Below are positions 1 through 5,794 of a stretch of DNA of 16,183 bases, piece after piece. The position numbers and the translations under genes were made by a program. Under the pieces are notes generated by a model. It had not been told where the DNA came from. It saw only the letters and a list, made by a program, of their open reading frames with translations, and did no database searches. The number at the start of each line of letters is the position of its first letter. The first letter of the stretch is position 1. Where the stretch lies: positions 1-16,183 of the forward strand of contig JAKSBM010000067.1 in assembly GCA_022361135.1 (NCBI GenBank), read 5' to 3'. Source of the DNA: Desulfobacterales bacterium (GTDB lineage: Bacteria > Desulfobacterota > Desulfobacteria > Desulfobacterales > Desulfobacteraceae).

Positions 1-2
1 CC

Positions 3-1061
3 CATCCCATGGAATCCGAGTATAAGGGCGGGACATTCGACTCCCTGGAAACCTATGCCGACATCGGTGGTATCACCTATGCCCGGAATCGGATGATCAA
101 GTTGGCCAAAACCTCCAAGGGTCTTTCCATTCAACGCCAGCAAATTTTTAACCATGCCCCGGAGATCGATGTGGATGAAATGGGCGTCATTGTCATGCCC
201 TTTGTCAACGGCTCTTCGGTCATGGCCAAGATGATTGGCGACCAATGGGAGTTCGGCTATTGCCGGAATCGCATCCAAAAGGTCCAGACCGAACCCCGCA
301 TTACCAAGGTGCCCCACGACCGTCGTTTGTTGGAATTGTCCGCATCCATCCAGCGCAGTTTGGGCTTTCTGTGTGAAATCGAATACATCATTTCCACGGA
401 AGGGGACATCCATGTGGTCCAGGCCAAGGATATTTCCAAGATCGAAACCCTTGAACTCAAAGAGAGTGAGCGCTCCATCCTCCTGGACGGGGTGCGACGG
501 ATCCGCAAGCGTCGCAATTATCGTGAGCGGCCGGTCTATGTCATGGACAACCGCGCCTTCTATATAAATGTTATCGGGATGTGTGAGGATTTGGTCCAGG
601 GCAGCGGAGAGGATCGCGTCTCCATTGAAGATATTGTGGACGCGGTCAAGGTCTATGAAAAAGAGTTGGAAGCATTTGCCTTACGGCACCAGCGCTTTGC
701 CATCCTGGGCTATTCCATCCAGGATTCCAGTGAGCTTTACCAGATTGCCAACCATTATCTGGATGAATTCCCCGAGGAGCAGAAGCGGCTATCCAAAGCC
801 CTTCACAACAACCTTTACAACATAGACATTTTCCTGGCAGAGGCCGATACCCTCATTGCCAAGCACAAGTTCCGGGTTAATCTGTGCAGCCACGATGCCT
901 ATGGAATCGATACGGTGAGAAATCCCCTTTGGTCGGCCTATTGGCTTGCCGATCGCCACGATGAGGTGGTCAAGGAATTCAAACGATTGGGATTTAAAAC
1001 CGGGGATACCATCGGCATTGACATCGATGCGGACAGCCGCCCCATGATCTACCGCCATTGA
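3..1061 (+). CDS. PEP/pyruvate-binding (PPDK_N/ATP-grasp)-like protein, 3' part
   Basis: The reading frame is open to the left edge of the window, so this is probably the C-terminal part of a longer protein; an ATG at 9 is available but has no ribosome binding site inside the window. Numbering from that ATG, the segment with VIVMPFV (about 60-66) and the stretch with EIEYIIS followed by IHVVQAKDIS (about 123-143) resemble the end of the ATP-grasp nucleotide-binding domain of PEP synthase and pyruvate phosphate dikinase, where a acidic strand precedes a 'VQARPIT'-like motif. The remaining ~200 residues (150-350) are mostly charged and helical in appearance, with no domain I recognise and no phosphohistidine swivelling domain. 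It is therefore unlikely to be a full PEP synthase. It precedes the LysR gene by 133 bp on the same strand. Family assignment is inference from short motifs; the substrate is unknown. Confidence 0.6.
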   Translation, partial: HPMESEYKGGTFDSLETYADIGGITYARNRMIKLAKTSKGLSIQRQQIFNHAPEIDVDEMGVIVMPFVNGSSVMAKMIGDQWEFGYCRNRIQKVQTEPRITKVPHDRRLLELSASIQRSLGFLCEIEYIISTEGDIHVVQAKDISKIETLELKESERSILLDGVRRIRKRRNYRERPVYVMDNRAFYINVIGMCEDLVQGSGEDRVSIEDIVDAVKVYEKELEAFALRHQRFAILGYSIQDSSELYQIANHYLDEFPEEQKRLSKALHNNLYNIDIFLAEADTLIAKHKFRVNLCSHDAYGIDTVRNPLWSAYWLADRHDEVVKEFKRLGFKTGDTIGIDIDADSRPMIYRH

Positions 1062-1081
1062 TGGGGGTAAACGGGCGGAAT

Positions 1082-1100
1082 AAAAGGCTTAGCGCTTTTT
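1082..1100 (+). terminator. Weak hairpin with T-run after the PPDK_N-like gene
   Basis: AAAAGGC and GCGCTTTT can pair around a TTA loop with one bulged G, and the right arm runs into five T residues. It lies 21 bp after the stop codon. The stem is short, so it may be a weak terminator or chance. Confidence 0.25.
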
Positions 1101-1194
1101 GCAATTTATGGTATGGTGTGATCCGTTTGAACCGGGGTAGATAAGTTGAACATCAGTTATTTTCAGGTGCGCTAACAGGGGGAGCATTCAAGCT

Positions 1195-2079
1195 GTGGAG
1201 TTGTTGAATTATCATCACCTCTTTTTTTTCTGGGTGGTCATGAATACCGGTAGTATCCGTGCTGCCAGTTCTCGCCTCAACCTGGCCCAGTCCACCATCA
1301 GTTCCCAACTCAGTTCCCTGGAAAAAACCCTGGGCGGCAAATTGTTCAACCGGGTGGGCCGCAGCCTGGAGCCCACGGATATGGGGCACATGGTCTTTGG
1401 CTATGCCGATAAGATCTTCACCATCGGCCAGGAAATGGTGAATTCCGTCCACAGCCTGCCTGCCAAAGCGCCGCTCCAACTCCGGGTGGGGGTGGTGGAC
1501 ATGGTCCCCAAGCTGTTGACCCGGAAATTTCTCCTGCCGGCCATCAAGTTGTCCGACACCGTCCATCTCGTCTGCAATGAAGGAAAGGAAGACCATCTTT
1601 TTTCCGAATTGGCCGTCCACAATCTGGACATGGTCCTCTCGGACCGCCCCGTCCGTTCCGGCCTCAGCGTTAAAGCCTATAGCCACCTCATCCACGAATG
1701 CGGGATTTCTTTTTTCGGTACCCGGGATCTGGCACTGCCATTGAAAGAACGATTTCCCTACTCCTTGGATAAAACACCCATCCTGCTTCCCACCGGTCAT
1801 TCTGCCCTTCGGGGGCGGCTGGATCGCTGGTTCGACCAGTTGGGAATCATGCCCCACATCATTGGGGAATTTGACGATTACGCCCTGCTGAAAACCTTTG
1901 GCCAGGCCGGGGACGGGGTTTTCGCCGCCCCCCAGGTCATCGAAAAAGAGGTCTGTCGTCAATACCAGGTTCAGGTCTTTGGCCGGACCCATGAAGTCTT
2001 TGAACGCTTTTACGCCGTTTCCGTGGAACGGGTGATCAAACATCCCGCCGTGGCCGCCATCTCCAAGGCCGTTTCCTGA
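1195..2079 (+). CDS. LysR-family transcriptional regulator, NhaR type
   Basis: A 294-residue LysR-type DNA-binding regulator. The N-terminus (NYHHLFFFW, then GSIRAASSRLNLAQSTISSQ and LEKTLGGKLFNR..RSLEPTDMG, residues ~5-64) is the winged helix-turn-helix. Its wording follows E. coli NhaR closely (NYNHLYYFW, LEERLQGKLFKRKGRGLEP), including the following YADKIFTIGQEM linker helix. The rest (~90-294) is the usual two-lobe effector-binding domain. The start is GTG at 1195, chosen because AGGGGGAG (1177-1184) lies at good spacing before it and the LysR fold begins at once. E. coli NhaR responds to Na+/pH, but no nhaA-like antiporter is visible here, so the inducer is unknown. The gene faces the same way as its likely target at 2476 instead of being divergent. 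Three dyads in the intervening spacer are candidate binding sites. Confidence 0.92.
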   Translation: MELLNYHHLFFFWVVMNTGSIRAASSRLNLAQSTISSQLSSLEKTLGGKLFNRVGRSLEPTDMGHMVFGYADKIFTIGQEMVNSVHSLPAKAPLQLRVGVVDMVPKLLTRKFLLPAIKLSDTVHLVCNEGKEDHLFSELAVHNLDMVLSDRPVRSGLSVKAYSHLIHECGISFFGTRDLALPLKERFPYSLDKTPILLPTGHSALRGRLDRWFDQLGIMPHIIGEFDDYALLKTFGQAGDGVFAAPQVIEKEVCRQYQVQVFGRTHEVFERFYAVSVERVIKHPAVAAISKAVS

Positions 2080-2084
2080 TTTTT

Positions 2085-2152
2085 AAATAAGCCGTTTTTT
2101 GTAGCTGGTTTCCTTTTATGGCGAGTTATGACAGGCTTATTTTGTATTTTTT
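2085..2152 (+). terminator. Candidate long-loop terminator after the LysR gene
   Basis: Perfect 9-bp arms AAATAAGCC (2085-2093) and GGCTTATTT (2134-2142) flank a 40-nt loop, and a T-rich run (TTTTTTT near 2147-2153) follows. It begins 5 bp after the stop codon of the regulator gene. The position and T-tract fit a terminator, but the loop is long, so confidence is modest. Confidence 0.35.
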
Positions 2153-2262
2153 TCCATTCTATTTTGGTTGAATTTTAAAAACTATGGTGCGCGATTTTTT
2201 CTAATGGTTGTAGAACATTAGCCGTTGAAAAACGCTGTGGCCCCCATTGTTTCAGACTTCTA

Positions 2263-2277
2263 TTCGATTTATTCGAA
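2263..2277. promoter_or_regulatory. Candidate LysR operator dyad 1 (distal, about -65)
   Basis: TTCGA-TTTAT-TCGAA: perfect 5-bp arms with a 5-bp spacer, containing the T-N11-A core known for LysR-type boxes. Its centre (2270) lies about 65 bp upstream of the transcription start predicted from the promoter at 2300-2328, where LysR regulators usually anchor. Confidence 0.5.
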
Positions 2278-2293
2278 CTAAATTTATTTATGA

Positions 2294-2308
2294 TTCGGCT
2301 TGACCGAA
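2294..2308. promoter_or_regulatory. Candidate LysR operator dyad 2 (overlaps -35)
   Basis: TTCGG-CTTGA-CCGAA: same length, spacing and arm consensus as the dyad at 2263, centred 31 bp further on, close to three helical turns. It overlaps the -35 element TTGACC, the usual place of the LysR activation site. Confidence 0.5.
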
Positions 2309-2328
2309 CATAGGGGATGGGCTATATT
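2300..2328 (+). promoter_or_regulatory. Sigma70-type promoter for the beta-helix gene
   Basis: TTGACC (2300-2305) and TATATT (2323-2328) are separated by exactly 17 bp. Each box differs from consensus at one position. Predicted start of transcription is near 2335, giving a leader of about 140 nt before the ATG at 2476. The overlapping dyad suggests control by the upstream LysR protein. Confidence 0.5.
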
Positions 2329-2438
2329 TTTTCGCATAAAAATTGGTAAAGGTTTGAAATAGTGAATATTGACAGGAAGTTGCGATATATTTTGGTTTGA
2401 AATTGGGAATCTCAACGAGCGTTTATGCCTGATTTAAG

Positions 2439-2453
2439 TTCGAATATATCGAA
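2439..2453. promoter_or_regulatory. Candidate LysR operator dyad 3 (in leader)
   Basis: TTCGA-ATATA-TCGAA: arms identical to the dyad at 2263. It lies in the predicted leader, just before the AAAGGGA ribosome binding site (2459-2465), about 110 bp after the predicted start. A half-site-like CTCGAA follows at 2469. It might serve as a secondary operator for looping or a roadblock. Confidence 0.4.
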
Positions 2454-2475
2454 TGTTTAAAGGGAATACTCGAAT

Positions 2476-3888
2476 ATGAGACAATTAAAGCAATTAAATG
2501 ACAGGATTATCAGTAGGGTTAATGCCAATTTAAACGGGCATAATTTCGACACGGAAAAATTTGTGGCCGAGGCGCTGGACTACGAAAAGATGCTGAAGTT
2601 CTATGCATTCTACGGCGTGTCCCATAAACATCCCATCTATTTTGACTTTAAAAATTCAAATCTGGCCGGCAGCTATTTCCTGGGGAAATGTACCGTCGGA
2701 CGTTCTGCCATCTACAAGAGCGACATTCGGGGCGACGAACTCAAACGCCGGGGCGATAATATCGATTGCTCCAAGAATGTTCCCCTGGTGGACGATGAAA
2801 TCATTGCCATCCGGGACAGTCTCCTTTACAAAACCCTGGTTCACAGCCATTCCCACAACCCGGAATCCCCGGAAGAATTCACCATTCGAAATACCGTTGC
2901 CGCCCATTATGCCAACATCCACGGCTCCACCGTGGTGGGCTGCTTCCTCGGCCCCTTTGCCACCGCCGATCTCATGAACCTCCATGCCTGTATCATAGGG
3001 GAATTTTCCTATATCCAGGCCGGCGAACTTTTCCACGCCCGCATTGAGCCGGGAACGGTCTGGGTCCGTGATAAGAATTTTGATCTCAAGTATCAGTTTA
3101 AAAAAGAAATCCTGGAGGACTACGTGGGTGTTAATGGATCCCATCAGCCCCGGGGTAAGATCTATGATTTCGTCCAGCAGCGGGAAAAGGATTACGAACG
3201 CCTCTTTGATGTGGTCAACCTGGAGCCGGTGGAAGCCCCGGACAGCTCTTCCGTGAACCGGTATGCCGTGATCAAGGGCAATACCGAAATCGGCAAGAAC
3301 GTTCTGGTTTCCCAGCGGGCCTTCCTGGACAACGCCACCATGCGCGACGGCTCCAATGCCCAGGAGAACTCCTATATTATCAACTCCCACCTCCACGGCA
3401 TGAATGTCACCGCCCACGGTGGAAAGATCATCCATTCCGATGTGGGACTGAAAACCTTTGTTGGTTTTAACTCCTTCCTCTGCGGCAAAGAGGATGCCCG
3501 CATTGACATTGGAAAGGGCTGCGTGGTCATGCCCCACACCATCATCGATGCCGCCGAGCCCATCTCCGTGCCCGATTACCACCTGGTATGGGGATATGTG
3601 GGATGCCAGGACGATCTGAAGACCCAGACCATTTCCTTTGAAGAATTTGAGCAGATCCGCGGTGAAGCCCGCATCGGCGATTTGAGTTTCACTGGAAACG
3701 GAGCGGCCTTCATCAATGCCAATAAAACCAGAATCAACCAGATCCTGCTGGCCAACGGCGGCTTTTTCCAGAGTGAAAAGAATAGCGGCCATGCCCAGGA
3801 TGGACAGGATATTTCCTTTAATATTCTCCAGCCTTACAGCACCGGGGAAAACATGGGAATTTATCCCTCCATTCGAATTAAACCTTAG
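2476..3888 (+). CDS. Large left-handed beta-helix (hexapeptide-repeat) protein, transferase-like
   Basis: A 470-residue protein without signal peptide or membrane segment. Stretches of short-period, Gly/Val/Ile-rich repeats typical of hexapeptide (LbH) folds appear at ~55-90, ~138-185 (with NIHGSTVVGCFLGPFATADL) and ~262-360 (IKGNTEIGKNVLVSQRAFL, IDIGKGCVVMPHTIID). This suggests coils interrupted by insertions, including a charged helical segment at ~200-250. Residues 123-127 read HSHSH and could bind metal. LbH proteins are often acyl- or nucleotidyl-sugar transferases or carbonic-anhydrase-like, but at 470 residues this is far longer than simple acetyltransferases, and I cannot assign a substrate. 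The ATG at 2476 has AAAGGGA (2459-2465) upstream. It is probably regulated by the LysR protein through the dyads upstream. A small membrane-anchored protein gene follows after 18 bp. Confidence 0.75.
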   Translation: MRQLKQLNDRIISRVNANLNGHNFDTEKFVAEALDYEKMLKFYAFYGVSHKHPIYFDFKNSNLAGSYFLGKCTVGRSAIYKSDIRGDELKRRGDNIDCSKNVPLVDDEIIAIRDSLLYKTLVHSHSHNPESPEEFTIRNTVAAHYANIHGSTVVGCFLGPFATADLMNLHACIIGEFSYIQAGELFHARIEPGTVWVRDKNFDLKYQFKKEILEDYVGVNGSHQPRGKIYDFVQQREKDYERLFDVVNLEPVEAPDSSSVNRYAVIKGNTEIGKNVLVSQRAFLDNATMRDGSNAQENSYIINSHLHGMNVTAHGGKIIHSDVGLKTFVGFNSFLCGKEDARIDIGKGCVVMPHTIIDAAEPISVPDYHLVWGYVGCQDDLKTQTISFEEFEQIRGEARIGDLSFTGNGAAFINANKTRINQILLANGGFFQSEKNSGHAQDGQDISFNILQPYSTGENMGIYPSIRIKP

Positions 3889-3906
3889 GGGGGAGGGCCG
3901 TTTGAA

Positions 3907-4203
3907 ATGCTTAAAGTGATGAATGAAACACTGATGGTGGATTTTTACAATCGGCCCAATCGCACCGAATCCGGACGGCTTCTGGTTTATGAACTAACAG
4001 GTGATGCCTGTGTCCTGGTCAGGGATAAAAAGGTTTGGATTCCCTTTTCAAAATTGACCCGGGGATCCCGGAAGCAGGTTTTCGAATATTTGGATCGGAT
4101 GAATGGAAGGGCCCGTCAGGCCAAGTCGGAATGGGCGGATCCAAAAATCGGAGTGATTGTGACCCTGATGGTGATTTGGCTCTATTTGAAATTCATGATG
4201 TGA
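3907..4203 (+). CDS. Small protein with C-terminal membrane helix, unknown function
   Basis: A 98-residue protein that I do not recognise. The first ~75 residues look soluble, with a beta-rich part (LLVYELTGDACVLVRDKKVW, ~26-45) and then a basic helix (~50-73). Residues ~80-97 (IGVIVTLMVIWLYLKF) form one hydrophobic segment close to the C-terminus, so the protein is probably tail-anchored with its N-terminal part in the cytoplasm. The start at 3907 is supported by a strong AGGGGGGAGGG (3887-3897) overlapping the stop codon of the preceding gene; an in-frame ATG at 3919 is less well placed. The 18-bp gap suggests co-transcription with the beta-helix gene, and a terminator follows at once. Confidence 0.75.
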   Translation: MLKVMNETLMVDFYNRPNRTESGRLLVYELTGDACVLVRDKKVWIPFSKLTRGSRKQVFEYLDRMNGRARQAKSEWADPKIGVIVTLMVIWLYLKFMM

Positions 4204-4208
4204 ATCAA

Positions 4209-4238
4209 AAACACCGCCCCGGAATCGGGGCGGTGTTT
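4209..4238. terminator. Bidirectional intrinsic terminator
   Basis: A 13-bp perfect stem (4209-4221 with 4226-4238, GC-rich core CACCGCCCCG) closes a GAAT tetraloop. TTTGTTT follows on the + strand, and an A-run precedes it so that the minus strand also ends in a T-run. It lies between convergent genes ending at 4203 (+) and 4250 (-), so it can serve both. Confidence 0.9.
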
Positions 4239-4249
4239 GTTTCATGGGC

Positions 4250-5548
4250 TTATCTCATATCCTGCAACGGAGTGGCCTTGAAAAAGACCTTGTTGTAGAG
4301 GAAGAAAAGCAGGGTGAAAATACCCACGGCGGTGTTCAAGTCCTTGAAAACCGTAACCAGGGTGGTCCCACCGATGAAGACAATCATCTCAACATTTGAA
4401 ATGCGGAAGTTTTTACCGGTATCCATGTTGCGCAATTGTCTGATGTAGATAAACAGGGAGTCCTTATCAAATACATCCCAGCCGATTTTAAAGAGAACAC
4501 CGGCAAATACGGATTGGGGAATGTAGTTGAGCAGATCCTGGAACAGCACCATTTCCACCAGGACGAAGACGCCCACAAAAACACCGGCATACCGTTTGGT
4601 GGCCTTTTCTTTGACAATCAGGACGGAACGGATGGTGGCCTGGGCGCCGGGGATACCACCGAAAACAGCAGCCGTGGCATTGGCCAGACCCTGGGCGGCA
4701 AGTTCTTTATTTCGTTTGGTGGATTCGTTCATCATTTTGTCCACCACCAGGGAGGTGAGCAGGGTGTCCAGGTATCCCAGAGCAGCCAGCTGCAATGCAA
4801 AGGGCAGGGCCAAAATCAGGATTTCCCAGGACCAGCTGGTGGGGAATTGTGCCGCGACAATGTTTTTAATGCTGGCAAAGGAATCGATCCGGGTGTTGAG
4901 CTGAATGGTTTCCACGGGAATTGTGAAAATTGCCACAATGGAACTCATGATCACAATGGATAAAAGGGTGGCGGAAAGCAGGTTGCCCTTGGGGATTTTG
5001 CTGGTGATCTTGGGAAGCAGGAAGATCAATGCACAGGAGACAATGGCAATGATCACATTGGTGGCCACCGGGCCGCCGTATGCTTCCTTGCCCATGATGC
5101 CCAAAAGTTTTTTGGTCTGGTCGATCCAGATGAGAATGGCAATGCCGTTCATGAAACCGGAAATGACCACATTGGGAATGATTTCAATGAATTTTCCCAA
5201 TCGAAGGACCGCACCCAGGGCCAAGATGATCCCGGTGAGTATGAAGACCACGTTGATAAAGTGGACGGGATTGGCCCCTGGAATCAGGGTGAGCAGTTCA
5301 TTGGCTGAAAAGGCGACAACCAAAACCGTAATGGCTGTCATGGGAGCAGTGGGGCCGGAGCATTGGACACGGGTTCCGCCGAAGAGCGAGGTGAGCAATG
5401 CAATGATGCCGGCTGAGATGATACCGGCGAAGGCGCCCCTGCCGGATAAGAGTCCAAATGCCGCACCGAGACTGATGGCGGCAAAACTAACGGTTAGGGC
5501 TGCAACAAGATTTTGAAGTATTTCATCAATATTGGTTTTTTCTGTCAT
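4250..5548 (-). CDS. SulP-family (SLC26) anion transporter lacking STAS domain
   Basis: A 432-residue polytopic inner-membrane protein with about 10-12 or more hydrophobic segments. SulP hallmarks are visible: the TM3 region GGTRVQCSGPTAPMTAI (57-73), GFMNGIAILI (131-140), and the TM10 region ELAAQGLANATAAVFGGIPG (282-301). The protein stops just after the last membrane segments, so the C-terminal cytoplasmic STAS domain of most SulP carriers is absent. Family members carry sulfate, bicarbonate or C4-dicarboxylates. D261 and T265 together with G301-A302 resemble the Na+ site described for the bicarbonate carrier BicA, which makes bicarbonate a real alternative to sulfate; this is inference. 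The ATG (complement of 5546-5548) has AGAGGA just upstream on the minus strand. The gene appears monocistronic, bounded by the terminator at 4209 and a 246-bp spacer. Confidence 0.92.
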   Translation of the reverse strand: MTEKTNIDEILQNLVAALTVSFAAISLGAAFGLLSGRGAFAGIISAGIIALLTSLFGGTRVQCSGPTAPMTAITVLVVAFSANELLTLIPGANPVHFINVVFILTGIILALGAVLRLGKFIEIIPNVVISGFMNGIAILIWIDQTKKLLGIMGKEAYGGPVATNVIIAIVSCALIFLLPKITSKIPKGNLLSATLLSIVIMSSIVAIFTIPVETIQLNTRIDSFASIKNIVAAQFPTSWSWEILILALPFALQLAALGYLDTLLTSLVVDKMMNESTKRNKELAAQGLANATAAVFGGIPGAQATIRSVLIVKEKATKRYAGVFVGVFVLVEMVLFQDLLNYIPQSVFAGVLFKIGWDVFDKDSLFIYIRQLRNMDTGKNFRISNVEMIVFIGGTTLVTVFKDLNTAVGIFTLLFFLYNKVFFKATPLQDMR

Positions 5549-5593
5549 TTTGTCCTCTTTAGATGGTGTTATGGCTTGTGCAATTCAATGGAT

Positions 5594-5608
5594 GGGAGCC
5601 ACGCTCCC
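5594..5608. repeat. Small hairpin GGGAGC-CAC-GCTCCC in SulP upstream region
   Basis: Perfect 6-bp GC-rich arms with a 3-nt loop, about 45 bp upstream of the SulP start codon. It may form in the SulP leader RNA or be an operator. No T-run follows on either strand. Confidence 0.45.
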
Positions 5609-5632
5609 CAGGTTCAAGTCATTACTTCCATC

Positions 5633-5674
5633 GGATAAGGTATCCGGCGGTGGCCGCCGCCGGATACCTTATCC
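5633..5674. repeat. 18-bp perfect inverted repeat (REP-like or regulatory hairpin)
   Basis: Arms 5633-5650 and 5657-5674 are perfectly complementary over 18 bp (GGATAAGGTATCCGGCGG and its complement), with a 6-nt TGGCCG centre that can pair further. It lies in the spacer between the U32 gene end (5795) and the SulP start (5548), both on the minus strand. No T-run follows on the minus strand, so it is not a standard intrinsic terminator. It could be a dispersed REP-type element, a transcript-stabilising hairpin or an operator. Confidence 0.7.
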
Positions 5675-5794
5675 AACCTTACCCTCAAGATTCACATCTC
5701 TCCTCCTTGGTTTAGATATATGTTACCTAGTCTATCCTACGTTACCATCGGAGGTAGTTATCACAGTTTTTTAGGGATTGCCAGAGAAGGCTTA

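Larger units (their letters stand above)
2080..2475. other. 396-bp AT-rich regulatory spacer between LysR gene and beta-helix gene
   Basis: No convincing coding frame is present. It contains a candidate long-loop terminator near its left end, a sigma70-type promoter at 2300-2328 and three 15-bp dyads (2263-2277, 2294-2308, 2439-2453). The stretch 2155-2260 shows nothing I can name. It is clearly more AT-rich than the flanking genes. Confidence 0.6.

Noticed and set aside
1099..1127. TTGCAA as -35 of a LysR gene promoter
   Set aside because: The sequence at 17 bp spacing (TCCGTT) is not a -10 box; TATGGT at 1112 has no adequate -35.
1153..2043. Antisense frame of 296 codons opposite the LysR gene
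   Set aside because: The + strand frame encodes a clear NhaR-type regulator; the antisense product has no recognisable fold.
2369..2393. Perfect TTGACA with TATATT/TATTTT downstream
   Set aside because: The spacer is only 11-13 bp; the pair at 2300-2328 has 17 bp and is the better promoter.
2656..3792. Open antisense frame of 378 codons opposite the beta-helix gene
   Set aside because: No domain, no ribosome binding site, and it lies wholly within a convincing + strand gene with repeat structure.
5633..5674. Inverted repeat as intrinsic terminator of the U32 gene
   Set aside because: No T-run follows on the minus strand and it lies over 100 bp after the stop codon, so it is listed as a repeat instead.
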